Shown: piece by piece, positions 25,138 through 33,452 of the stretch
Layout: every line of letters starts with the position of its first letter
How positions within the stretch are numbered: the stretch's first letter is position 1
Assembly (NCBI RefSeq): GCF_030143255.1
Contig: NZ_JARJNR010000014.1
Location: forward strand, 1 to 51,565
DNA length: 51,565 bases
DNA from: Frigidibacter sp. SD6-1
Lineage (GTDB): Bacteria > Pseudomonadota > Alphaproteobacteria > Rhodobacterales > Rhodobacteraceae
Direction: 5' to 3'
Made by a program: the position numbers and the translations under genes
Notes under the pieces: generated by a model
Databases searched by the model: none
The model's input: only the letters and a program-made list of their open reading frames with translations
What the model was told of the DNA's origin: nothing

Positions 25138-26070
25138 ATGACGATCCATACCCACGACGACGCGTATGAACCCGCCCATAGCGCATCCCAGACCGTCCAT
25201 GCGCTCGACGAGCTCCAGCTCTACGGCTATCGCCCCTTTGACGAGCCCGATCCGCGCCCGATGCCCGATGGGCAGCGCCTCGCCGTCGCCGTAGCCGACA
25301 TCTTCGACGCCCTCGTTGCGACCCTCGAAGACACCCGCATGGAACCCGACCTCGAAGAGGTGCTCTGGGGCCAGGTCAACCTCTTCCACCGCGCCACGGC
25401 CCGGATCGAGCGGACGCTCGACGAGAACGAGCAGGCGCAGCGCCGCCTCCAGCGCGAGCAGGACGGCTCCGAAGTGAAGTCCGTCGAACTCGAGTGCCTG
25501 ACGGCCGAAGGCCTGACCCTTGTCGAACGGCGGAACTGCATGGACATGATGCGCGATCACGCCGCCTCCGAGTTTGTCCAGCACACGGGATCAGCCTGGC
25601 GCCCCCGCACCGGATCGATGGTGAACCGCCAGCACATGACCGCCGCCCTGATCGACAGCCGCGATTTCCTGGCCGCCAAGCGCCGCGCAGAGACCGAGGT
25701 GATGTTGCCCGCAGGCCCCAAAGTCGCTCTCACCGGCGGGACCGATTTCAACGATCACCGCCTGATCTGGGGCAAGCTCGACCAGGTCCGGACCAAATAT
25801 CCCGATATGGTCCTCCTGCACGGTGGCAGCCCGAAGGGCGCAGAGCTCATCGCCGCCAAATGGGCCGAAGCCCGGGGCGTGACGCAGGTGACCTTCAAGC
25901 CCGACTGGACCAAGCACGCCAAGGCCGCGCCCTTCAAGCGCAACGACGCGATGCTGGATGTGCTCCCGGTCGGGGTCCTTGTCTTCCCCGGAACCGGTAT
26001 CCAGGAAAACCTCGCCGACAAGGCCAAGAAGCTTGGCATCCCGGTCATGAAGTTCGAGAAGGGGGCGTGA
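25138..26070 (+). CDS. DUF2493 (SLOG/YspA-like) protein
   Basis: A 310-residue protein. The first 190 residues are helical and charged (ATARIERTLDENEQAQRRLQ). The C-terminal domain, from about residue 195, is a Rossmann-like SLOG fold: VALTGGTDFNDHRLIWGKLD, then LLHGGSPKGAELIAAKWAE, then VLVFPGTGIQENLADKAKK. SLOG proteins bind nucleotide-derived ligands, and several act as sensors in conflict systems. Its partners here are the strawberry-notch and toprim genes, a conserved trio on alphaproteobacterial replicons. ATG 25138 follows GGAGG. Confidence 0.88.
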   Translation: MTIHTHDDAYEPAHSASQTVHALDELQLYGYRPFDEPDPRPMPDGQRLAVAVADIFDALVATLEDTRMEPDLEEVLWGQVNLFHRATARIERTLDENEQAQRRLQREQDGSEVKSVELECLTAEGLTLVERRNCMDMMRDHAASEFVQHTGSAWRPRTGSMVNRQHMTAALIDSRDFLAAKRRAETEVMLPAGPKVALTGGTDFNDHRLIWGKLDQVRTKYPDMVLLHGGSPKGAELIAAKWAEARGVTQVTFKPDWTKHAKAAPFKRNDAMLDVLPVGVLVFPGTGIQENLADKAKKLGIPVMKFEKGA

Positions 26071-26122
26071 GCCCCCTGTTCCCCTCTCGGGGAAATCGAG
26101 GTGGAAGCGCATGCCTCCACCT
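26061..26122 (+). terminator. Hairpins ending the DUF2493 unit
   Basis: GGGGGC/GCCCCC (26061-26066 with 26071-26076) encloses the stop codon in a GTGA loop. Downstream, AGGTGGA (26099-26105) pairs with TCCACCT (26116-26122). Together they probably end the operon and insulate the WGR gene. Confidence 0.55.
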
Positions 26123-26155
26123 GATATTGTGTAAGAAACCTTACCTTATCACTAC
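26123..26155 (+). promoter_or_regulatory. AT-rich promoter region of the WGR gene
   Basis: The only AT-rich gap in this part of the window. It carries TTGTGT and TTATCA as possible promoter boxes and a small inverted repeat GTAAG-AAAC-CTTAC. The WGR start lies at 26156 with no strong ribosome binding site. Confidence 0.4.
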
Positions 26156-26416
26156 ATGTACCATAGTCCGATCCAGCTCGATGTCTTCCCGACCGACGTG
26201 CAGATGCGCCGGATCGATCCGGTGCGCAACATGCGTCGTTTCTATCGGCTGAGCGTGCAGCGCGATCTCTTCGGTCGCGCGAGCCTCGTGAGGGAATGGG
26301 GTCGGATCGGCTTCCGTGGCCAGATGATGGTCGAGACGCACCCTGATGAAGGCAAGGCCATCACCGCTTTGATGAAGCTCGCAGCGGTGAAGAAGCGGCG
26401 CGGGTACGTCGACTGA
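26156..26416 (+). CDS. Free-standing WGR domain protein
   Basis: An 86-residue protein that is essentially one WGR domain. MRRFYRLSVQRDLFGRASLV is followed by the signature W48-G49-R50 in REWGRIGFRG, then a C-terminal KKRRGYVD. WGR domains are known as nucleic-acid-contact modules in PARPs, and they also occur at the N-terminus of the E. coli MolR/YehI type DUF4132 proteins. The DUF4132 protein of this window (7392-11015) shows no WGR of its own, so this protein could serve it in trans, but it lies 15 kb away and such solo WGR genes are common on alphaproteobacterial plasmids. Confidence 0.85.
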   Translation: MYHSPIQLDVFPTDVQMRRIDPVRNMRRFYRLSVQRDLFGRASLVREWGRIGFRGQMMVETHPDEGKAITALMKLAAVKKRRGYVD

Positions 26417-26446
26417 CAAGGGCAACTCCTGAAGAAGCGACCCAGC

Positions 26447-27163
26447 TTAGGCCATCTTCTTTTCGAGCTTGTCTTTGCGATCTGGCCAATCGGGGAGGAC
26501 CCTACCCAAGAGCTCAAAGAATTCTGGACCATGGTGCGGGACAGCAATGTGACAAAGTTCGTGGGTGATCACGTAGTCTATGGAGTCCACGGATGCTTCA
26601 ATCAGCCTGCGATTGAGCATGAGGCGCGAAGAAGGTGACATCGACCCCCAACGTTGCTGAAGTTGACGCACAATCAGTCCTTTAGGCCGAAATTCCTCGG
26701 GTGCAGGGAACCGAAGCAAGTTCACCTCGAGACGTTCTGCAAATTTGTTCTGAGCCTTTTCCCGATACCACGCCTCTACGAGCTCGCGTGTGAGCTCGGA
26801 TCGTTCGGGCCTGTGTGTTTGGACCACGATGAAGCCACGGACGAGCTTCACCGTCGCTTGAACGTGTGGCACTATTTTCAGCCGATATTGGCGCCCGAGA
26901 TAAAGATGGGTCTCACCCGCCACATACTGGCGATCCGGGGTACGCGGCAGGAACTGGATGAAATACCGCTGTTGGCGCCGGATCCATGCGGCGCGCTTGC
27001 GCACTTTCTCTTCGATAGCCGCCAGTTGAGCATCCCGTGGAGCAGCGACCACAACAGAGGCATCTGGCTCTACGGCGATTTCCAGCGTCGTCCGGTCACG
27101 GCGCACGATGGCGAAATCGATCTGGTGTTCACCATATCGGACGCTGTGTCGTTCCGCTTTCAT
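26447..27163 (-). CDS. YgjP/SprT-like zinc metallopeptidase
   Basis: A 238-residue protein of the YgjP-like (M48/DUF45) metallopeptidase group. The zinc motif HELCH (201-205) is followed by a likely third ligand in PHHGPEFF (H211). The Trp-Gly-Ser segment RWGSMSPSSRLMLNRRL precedes it, as usual in the family. It overlaps hsdR by ATGA and is the last gene of the restriction operon, a common linkage. Its substrate is unknown. Maturation or turnover of HsdR, or of proteins bound to cut DNA, is a reasonable guess only. Confidence 0.88.
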   Translation of the reverse strand: MKAERHSVRYGEHQIDFAIVRRDRTTLEIAVEPDASVVVAAPRDAQLAAIEEKVRKRAAWIRRQQRYFIQFLPRTPDRQYVAGETHLYLGRQYRLKIVPHVQATVKLVRGFIVVQTHRPERSELTRELVEAWYREKAQNKFAERLEVNLLRFPAPEEFRPKGLIVRQLQQRWGSMSPSSRLMLNRRLIEASVDSIDYVITHELCHIAVPHHGPEFFELLGRVLPDWPDRKDKLEKKMA

Positions 27164-30100
27164 CCAGGAAACCGTGCCCGGGCCAGGTCCATGATCTTGA
27201 GTTCGAGATCGTCCATCACCTCAAGGGTCAGTTCGATGCCCAGCTCATCGCGAAGGACATCAAAGAAGTAATCGTCGATGGCGTTGCGCATATTGTTCTG
27301 AGCGATGTCGTTGGACCAGACGTCGACGATATGATGGGACTTGATGATGTCGATGATCGTTAGTGCAATGGCGGCGACCTCATCGGCCGTAGTCGGTTTG
27401 CCGTCGTCGGTCGCGAGGACGCCTTCAAGGATGCCGAAGAACGCCTGCCCATCGTCGTTGCCCTTGATCGAATCCGGCACCTCGCGCCCCCGGTCCTTGC
27501 GCGCGACCTTGCTCGCGAGATCAACAACGTTCTTGAGGTAGTCTCGTTCGGAAATCCGTTTGGCCCGATAGTCGCGGATGGTCTCCTCCAGCAGTTCCGA
27601 GAAACTGCGGTAGAAGGTCGGGTCCTCGCCCATCTTTTCGGTAATGGTCCGGCGTGTCGCGCTGGCGATCCGGTCCGCCCTCGACGCCTCGGAGACGCCC
27701 GACTCCTCCACCACCGCTTTCAGCGCGTCCGGGTCGTTGATGTTGACCATCTCGATGATCGTCTCTGCCGGCATGGCAACCACATGGTCGTCGAGCAGCT
27801 TCTGGATCTTCGGCTCAAACTCCTTGACGTCAACGGTCTCCTGGTAGCGCAGCTGGACCGAGCGCCGCAGCTCGGAGAACTGCTTCCAGTCCCTCTTCAT
27901 GGCGTCGATCTTCGCCTCGTCGAAGACGTCGAAGAGCTTGTCCGACGACAGCGAGATATGGAGGCAGCGGCTGAACGCCTTCAGTCGTTCATAGAAATCC
28001 TGCCGGATCGCTTCATCGGCGAGGAACTGTTCGAACTGCTCCATGTCTTTCTTGTTCTTGACCGGCTTGAATAGGTCCCAAAGCTGATCATGCAGCTGGG
28101 GCAGCTTCCGGATTTCCTCGCGCACATCGTGGACTGTGCCGGCGAGATCGGCGGCGTCGAAGCCCTCGAAGGCGCTGTAGGTCGTCAGCGCCGTGTCTAG
28201 TTCTCCGAGCAGCCCCTCGTAGTCGATGATGAAGCCAAATTGTTTCTCGGTCGCGCCGTCTTCATAGAGCCGATTCACGCGGGCGATCGCCTGCAGCAGG
28301 TTATGTTCGCGCAACGACTTGCACACATAGAGCACGGTATTCCGCGGGGCATCGAACCCGGTCAGCAGCTTCGAAACGACGATGAGGATCTCCGGATCGC
28401 CCGAGCCCTTGAATGCATCGATGATCTGACGGGTGTATTCGTCCTCGGTCTTGTAGCGGGCCATCATCCGCGCCCAGAACGCGCGCACGAGGTCCTTCGA
28501 TTCCTTGTCGACCTCCTCGTTGCCCTCGTTGTCATCGGGCGGCGAGATGACGATTTCGCTGGTGACGTGCCCGATCTCGTCGAGCACCTCCTTGAAGCGG
28601 ACGGCCGCTGCCTTGGACGGTGCCACAAGCTGCGCCTTGAACCCCGTGCCTTGCCAGTGCTGGCGGAAGTGCTCCGAGATATCGAAAGCTTTCGCCCGGA
28701 TCGCTTGGCCCGTCTTCGACAGCGCGTCCATGCGGGAGAACTTGCGCTTCAGGTCGGCCTTCTGGCTGGGGGTCAAGCCCTCGCTGATCTTGTCGAACCA
28801 CTTGTCGATCACGCCGCCATTGACCTGCTGCTCGACAAGCCGTCCCTCATAGAGGAGCGGCACAACGGCCCCGTCGGCGACAGCCTCGTCGATCGCGTAT
28901 TTGTGGATCAGGCCGCCGAAGGTCGAGAGCGTATTCTTCTCCTTCTTCAGGAGCGGCGTTCCGGTGAAGCCAAGATAGCAGGCCTTCGGCAGCAGCCGGC
29001 GCATCCGCGTGGCGAACTGGCTGTGACCGCCATAGCGGCCGGTCTGCGAGCGATGGCTCTCGTCGACCAGGACGAAAACGTTGGCATCTTCGTCGACGTC
29101 CTCGGCGGCTTTGGCGGCCGTATCGAACTTGTTGATGATGGTCGTAACGAGCGGTGTCCGGTTTCGGATCAGCTCGATCAGATGGGCGCCGCTGGTTGCC
29201 CGCACGGGTTCCAGTTCGCAGGACTTGAATGTGTCCTTGATCTGCTTGTCGAGATCGTCGCGGTCGGTGACGATCAGAATGCGCGGATTGGGGATGGCCT
29301 TGTCGAGCGCGAGAGAGCGCCCCAGCATCACCATGGTCAGCGACTTTCCCGACCCTTGAGTGTGCCAGATCACGCCACCCTTGCGGCGGCCGTCCAGATT
29401 CAACTGGCGGACGCGTTCGACAGCCTTCCGGATGCCAAAGAACTGCTGATGGCGCGCAACCTTGCGTGCGCCGCCATCGAACACGGTGAAGCGACGGATC
29501 AGGTCCAGCAGGCGTTCCGGCCGGCACGTCGCATGGATTGCTCGGTCCTGCGCAGTGATCGCGCGCGCACCTTCGGCGGCTAGGGCTTCGAAATGAGCGC
29601 GGGCAAAGGCGAAGTCGCCCGAGAAGACCGCGTCGGCCTCCGCCGCGGTGAGCGGCCGATTGGCCAGCGGATCGATGATCTCGTCCCTGTCTTCCTCGTC
29701 CCGCCACGTCTGCCAGAACTGCCGCGGCGTGCCCACGGTAGCGTAGCGCGCCTCGACACGGTTCATCACCATGAGAAGCTGCGCGAAGTGGAACAGCTGC
29801 GGGATGTTGTCTTCGTTCTGGTAGCCGATCAGCTGGCTGCCGGCCTTCTTCAGGCTCTCGGTCGGCCGCTTGTTCTCGATCACGAGGAACGGGATGCCGT
29901 TCACGTAGGCGACGATGTCGCACCGCTTGGTCTGGGTGCTGGCCGTCCGCTCGACGGAGACTTCGGCCGTCACGTGATAGACGTTGTTCGCAGGCCGCTC
30001 CCAATCGACGTAGCGGAACGAATAGGACTTCGAGTCTCCCTGGATGGTCTTGGTGATGGTCGTCCCGAGCACGAGGGTATCGTAGATGTCCTGGTTGGTC

Positions 30101-30375
30101 CCGCGCAGGCCCTTCTGCCGGTCAGGCGTGGGCTTGAGCCGCCGGATGGCTTCATGCGCATCCTCGAGGTCGAAGGGATACTCCCGGCCGCGATGGGTGA
30201 AGCTGTTGATCCGCAGAAGCTGGTCCGCAAGAACGTCGTCGAGCACCACGTTGCGCAGGCGACCGCCGCGCAGGCGCACAGCCTCGCTTTGGGAGAGCGG
30301 CGTGAACCCCAACGCCACCAGGAGCTGCAGGGCGGGGATCTGGGACTGATGCTTTTCGGCGGCGTCGAAGGTCAT
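27160..30375 (-). CDS. hsdR: Type I restriction enzyme, R subunit
   Basis: A 1071-residue HsdR that translocates and cuts unmodified DNA. The N-terminal nuclease has D153, E167 and K169 (CDIVAYVN, LVIENKRP) and the accessory Q-x3-Y in QLIGYQ. The helicase motor has HTQGSGKS near 340 (Walker A) and VDESHRSQ near 435 (DESH), then FTGTPLL and later TGFDAPRNTVLYV and QAIARVNR. All catalytic residues look intact. The start at 30375 is set by an ATGA overlap with the HAD gene. Upstream codons in the same frame belong to that gene. It forms a complex with HsdM and HsdS. Confidence 0.96.
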   Translation of the reverse strand: MTFDAAEKHQSQIPALQLLVALGFTPLSQSEAVRLRGGRLRNVVLDDVLADQLLRINSFTHRGREYPFDLEDAHEAIRRLKPTPDRQKGLRGTNQDIYDTLVLGTTITKTIQGDSKSYSFRYVDWERPANNVYHVTAEVSVERTASTQTKRCDIVAYVNGIPFLVIENKRPTESLKKAGSQLIGYQNEDNIPQLFHFAQLLMVMNRVEARYATVGTPRQFWQTWRDEEDRDEIIDPLANRPLTAAEADAVFSGDFAFARAHFEALAAEGARAITAQDRAIHATCRPERLLDLIRRFTVFDGGARKVARHQQFFGIRKAVERVRQLNLDGRRKGGVIWHTQGSGKSLTMVMLGRSLALDKAIPNPRILIVTDRDDLDKQIKDTFKSCELEPVRATSGAHLIELIRNRTPLVTTIINKFDTAAKAAEDVDEDANVFVLVDESHRSQTGRYGGHSQFATRMRRLLPKACYLGFTGTPLLKKEKNTLSTFGGLIHKYAIDEAVADGAVVPLLYEGRLVEQQVNGGVIDKWFDKISEGLTPSQKADLKRKFSRMDALSKTGQAIRAKAFDISEHFRQHWQGTGFKAQLVAPSKAAAVRFKEVLDEIGHVTSEIVISPPDDNEGNEEVDKESKDLVRAFWARMMARYKTEDEYTRQIIDAFKGSGDPEILIVVSKLLTGFDAPRNTVLYVCKSLREHNLLQAIARVNRLYEDGATEKQFGFIIDYEGLLGELDTALTTYSAFEGFDAADLAGTVHDVREEIRKLPQLHDQLWDLFKPVKNKKDMEQFEQFLADEAIRQDFYERLKAFSRCLHISLSSDKLFDVFDEAKIDAMKRDWKQFSELRRSVQLRYQETVDVKEFEPKIQKLLDDHVVAMPAETIIEMVNINDPDALKAVVEESGVSEASRADRIASATRRTITEKMGEDPTFYRSFSELLEETIRDYRAKRISERDYLKNVVDLASKVARKDRGREVPDSIKGNDDGQAFFGILEGVLATDDGKPTTADEVAAIALTIIDIIKSHHIVDVWSNDIAQNNMRNAIDDYFFDVLRDELGIELTLEVMDDLELKIMDLARARFPG

Positions 30376-31220
30376 TGCGGACCCTCCGAGAATAGCCCGA
30401 ACAGCGCCGCGCGTGCCGCGACCGCGTTGATGTTCGCCTTGATGACGCGGTCGAGTTCGCTGCCGTCCGTGTAGATCGCGGGCACGGCGCAGTGGACCCG
30501 GCCATCCTTGATGTAGTTGTCGGCCTTGCCGCGCGCGCCCTTGGTGTGGGGCTTGAACACCGCCACGGAAAGCCCGCCCTGTTCCTTGACCAATCGAAAG
30601 CACGGGATGTCGGTCGAGCCGTCGCCGATGAACACCATGTTCTCAAAGGGCACCGGCCTGTCGCGCTTTTCCACGAACTGATTGACCTTGCTGTTGTCGC
30701 TGAGGTCGAAGGCGCCCTTGTTGATGCGGAACAGATACTGCGTCTTGGTCGTGTAGTTGACGGCAAGCGCCGGCCAGGCGGCGACGCCGTTCTGGTCGAA
30801 CATGAACTTCGACGCATAGACCTGGGCGAACCTCGAGGCGATGGGCGTCCCTGCGAAGATCTCGGCGTTCCCCGACGAGACGAGATAGTGCGTGACCCGG
30901 ACACCCTGCGCCTTGCCATAGCCGGTGATGCGGTCGAACCAGTCCTCGACCCCCTCGAACAGCTGGATCGCCTTGCCCCGCGCCTTGAAGTCGTCCCGCC
31001 GAACCGGAACGCCGGCGGCGGCGGCCTTGCGCAGCATCAGGTTCATGTAGACGAGCACTTCGTCGGCCTGATGCTCCTTGGTGAGGCGCTTCACCTCGGC
31101 CCAGAAATCCTTCGGTTTCATGCCGATGTCGGGCAGGAACTGGTGTTCCTGCATGTTGCCGTCCGCCAGCGTGCCGTCGAAGTCGTAGGCGATCGCCATC
31201 TCGATGTGTTTTCTGGCCAT
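30372..31220 (-). CDS. HAD-family hydrolase in the restriction operon
   Basis: A 282-residue HAD phosphatase-like protein. Motif I is YDFDGTLAD (D13, D15). Motif II is LVSSGN (S115). Motif IV is GDGSTDIPCF (199-208). All catalytic positions are present. It lies between hsdS (11 bp gap) and hsdR (ATGA overlap) and so is produced with the restriction enzyme. Its substrate is unknown. A 3'-phosphatase or nucleotide phosphatase acting at DNA ends would fit the context, but this is conjecture. ATG 31220 follows AAGGAG and is preferred to 31250, which lies inside hsdS. Confidence 0.85.
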   Translation of the reverse strand: MARKHIEMAIAYDFDGTLADGNMQEHQFLPDIGMKPKDFWAEVKRLTKEHQADEVLVYMNLMLRKAAAAGVPVRRDDFKARGKAIQLFEGVEDWFDRITGYGKAQGVRVTHYLVSSGNAEIFAGTPIASRFAQVYASKFMFDQNGVAAWPALAVNYTTKTQYLFRINKGAFDLSDNSKVNQFVEKRDRPVPFENMVFIGDGSTDIPCFRLVKEQGGLSVAVFKPHTKGARGKADNYIKDGRVHCAVPAIYTDGSELDRVIKANINAVAARAALFGLFSEGPQ

Positions 31221-31231
31221 GCGCTTCTCCT

Positions 31232-32434
31232 TCAGACAGCGACGCGCCATTCGCCCGTCAGCAGCTTCTGCATCAGGCCGCGTTTCTGGCGGGTGAGGGC
31301 TTCGATTTCCGCGTCGATGGCGGTGAGTTCGGCTTGCGATACTTCCACCACCTCGGCGATGGCGGACTGCTCGGCTTGGTCCATCGGCAGGCGCAGCTTG
31401 CCTTCGAGGAAGCGGCGATTGGTGATCGCGATGGTATTCTTGGCGCCCTTCTGAACGAGCGGGTGCAGGTAGTTGCGGACGGCGATCGGGGACTCGAACA
31501 GGGCATCGAGGATGACGCCAAGCGCGCGGGTCGCGGGGGTGAACACCCCGTAGAGCGGCGACACGATCACCTCTGCCGAGATTTTGCTCTGCTTGATGAT
31601 GCCGAGCGGGAAGTCCCCGGTCGGGCTCTTGGTGTAGACGATATCACCCGGCAGGACGCGGTTGTAATGGCCGGTATCAGCGGCGGCGAAGGACCGGCCG
31701 AGGTGCTCGATCTGATTGATCAGGCCCTTGTGGACCGACACGGAAAAGACCTCCTCCGCGCCGGTGCCTTGTAGGCCGTGTTCGGTCAGCACCGCGCCCA
31801 GTGTCACTTCGCGCCATTCGCCCGTGTAACCGGGCAGCCGCGTGCGCCCCGTGAACAGGTGAGAGCGCATCCAGATGCGACGCCGAAGGTTCGCTTTCCG
31901 CAGCGCCTCCAGCTTCTCGATGGCCTCGTCCCATGTCCGCAGGATCTCGGCGATCTTGCGCTGTTCGGGTAGCGGGGGGAATGGAAGCTCGAGCTCTGCG
32001 AAGCGAGAGACGCCAAGATGTGCAATCGAGTTAGTCTTGACAGCGATCCTCGAAAAAATGCCGATGGCTTGGCAGTAGCGGAACAGTTGAATCGCAAAGT
32101 TGGCGTCTGTCTGGGGGCCTGCGCGGTAACGGATAAGCGTATTTTGGAAGCAGCAATCTTCCGGCCCGTCGGCGTACATTGCGCAACGCCCAACCAGCTC
32201 CACGCTTTGCCCCTCATTCAGGAGGATATCTCCGGGCCTGAGGCGGAAGGTTTCAATTTCCCGCTGTTTAAAGGGCATTTCGTTGATGTCGCTGAAGTCG
32301 ATATAGCCATCGAACACATTCGCCACACGAAGGTATGGGACAACTCGTCCTTCGATCATGTGAGGGGACCGCTGGCGTCCTCCTTGCACTTCACCGGTGG
32401 CCGCCACTGGCATCATCGGGAACCGTCTATTCAT
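31232..32434 (-). CDS. hsdS: Type I restriction specificity subunit (two TRDs)
   Basis: A 400-residue S subunit with two target recognition domains. TRD1 runs to about 150 and is followed by conserved region LPFPPLPEQRKIAEILRTWD, with EAIEKLEALRK as coiled coil. TRD2 (from LPGYTGEWREVTLGAVL) is followed by a second conserved region, ending LTRQKRGLMQKLLTGEWRV. It sets the two half-sites of the DNA target. It overlaps rhuM by 8 bases. The TRD1 segment (about 31980-32330) is visibly less GC-rich than its surroundings, as expected for domains exchanged between strains. Confidence 0.93.
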   Translation of the reverse strand: MNRRFPMMPVAATGEVQGGRQRSPHMIEGRVVPYLRVANVFDGYIDFSDINEMPFKQREIETFRLRPGDILLNEGQSVELVGRCAMYADGPEDCCFQNTLIRYRAGPQTDANFAIQLFRYCQAIGIFSRIAVKTNSIAHLGVSRFAELELPFPPLPEQRKIAEILRTWDEAIEKLEALRKANLRRRIWMRSHLFTGRTRLPGYTGEWREVTLGAVLTEHGLQGTGAEEVFSVSVHKGLINQIEHLGRSFAAADTGHYNRVLPGDIVYTKSPTGDFPLGIIKQSKISAEVIVSPLYGVFTPATRALGVILDALFESPIAVRNYLHPLVQKGAKNTIAITNRRFLEGKLRLPMDQAEQSAIAEVVEVSQAELTAIDAEIEALTRQKRGLMQKLLTGEWRVAV

Positions 32435-33452
32435 TGTGATCACCCGGTTTCCGCTCCTTGGCGGCCTTCTCCATCTCCTCCAGCTGAGCGATGTCCGCTT
32501 CATCCGCCGCCAGTGCCTCGGCGGCGCGGCGGTTGGCGTCGAACACCTCGAACCGCTCAACGGCCAGCTTCTGCGCCACGTCCATCCGCAGCCGCCCGGC
32601 ATGGGTCAGTACGTCCCGTTCGTTGAAGGACAGGAAGGCGTCGAGCTTGTCGGCCCATTCGGCCATGCTGACCGGGCGGCGGCGCCTCGCCTGGTCCTCG
32701 GCGTAGTCGAGGTACATCACGACGATGCGGTTGAGTTCCTCGACCTCCTCGGCCCTCAGGTAGTTCTTGGCGGTCCCGACATCGCCCTTGCGAACGACCG
32801 AGCCTTTCCAGCTGGTCAGGCCCATGTTGGGGGCGCTGGGATCGCTGCGGTTCTCGATCAGTTCGGCGGCCGTCTTGCCCGTGACTGTCCAGAGCATCTT
32901 GTTCTGCACCTTCTTGAAGAAGGCCTGCGCCTGGTCGGACGTCTTTTCGTAGTCGATGGCGGTCGTGTAGAGGTCGCGCACCTTCTGGTAGAAGCGCTTC
33001 TCCGAGGCGCGGATGTCCCGGATGCGGGCAAGCCACTCGTCGAAATAGTCCCATTGCTCGGCCTGCTTCAGCCGTGCATCGTCCATTGCGAAGCCCTTGA
33101 CCAGATATTCGCGAAGGACGGTGGTTGCCCAGCGGCGGAACTGGGTGCCACGTGTCGAGCGGACCCGGTAGCCGACCGACAGGATGACATCGAGATTGTA
33201 GGTGTCGACCTCGCGTTCGACCTGCCTCGAGCCCTCGGTCTGAACTATCCGGAATTTCCGGATAGTTGCCCCCGGATCGCACTCACCCTCGGCGAAGACG
33301 TTGCGGATGTGCTCGTTTACGGTGCGCACGTCCTTGTCGAACAGCTCCGCGATCTCCCGCTGGCTCAGCCAAACGGTGCCGTCCACGGCCCGCAGGCCGA
33401 TGGTCGCGGCGCCGTCCTCGGTGCTGTAAAGGATCAGTTCGCCCTCAGACAT
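32427..33452 (-). CDS. RhuM family protein
   Basis: A 341-residue RhuM protein. The N-terminal region has VWLSQREIAELFDKDVRTVN, a helix-turn-helix-like stretch, then TIRKFRIVQ and YNLDVILSVGYRVRSTRGTQ, the family core. The C-terminal part is helical. RhuM genes were first described as possible virulence factors in Salmonella, but they are frequent inside type I restriction operons. Here the gene is wedged between hsdM and hsdS with 8-base overlaps on both sides. The putative HTH suggests regulation of the operon. A 25-bp palindrome lies in its own coding sequence. Confidence 0.9.
   Translation of the reverse strand: MSEGELILYSTEDGAATIGLRAVDGTVWLSQREIAELFDKDVRTVNEHIRNVFAEGECDPGATIRKFRIVQTEGSRQVEREVDTYNLDVILSVGYRVRSTRGTQFRRWATTVLREYLVKGFAMDDARLKQAEQWDYFDEWLARIRDIRASEKRFYQKVRDLYTTAIDYEKTSDQAQAFFKKVQNKMLWTVTGKTAAELIENRSDPSAPNMGLTSWKGSVVRKGDVGTAKNYLRAEEVEELNRIVVMYLDYAEDQARRRRPVSMAEWADKLDAFLSFNERDVLTHAGRLRMDVAQKLAVERFEVFDANRRAAEALAADEADIAQLEEMEKAAKERKPGDHNE
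33243..33267. repeat. Perfect 25-bp palindrome inside rhuM
   Basis: AACTATCCGGAA (33243-33254) and TTCCGGATAGTT (33256-33267) are exact inverse complements around one T. The segment encodes T-I-R-K-F-R-I-V of RhuM. Arms of 12 bp are far longer than expected by chance at a given site. It may be a protein-binding site or an mRNA hairpin, or a by-product of the repeated Ile-Arg / Arg-Ile codons. Confidence 0.85.

Noticed and set aside
28240-29583. A 447-codon plus-strand frame opposite hsdR
   Set aside because: hsdR has all catalytic motifs on the other strand, and the opposing translation lacks any recognisable fold.
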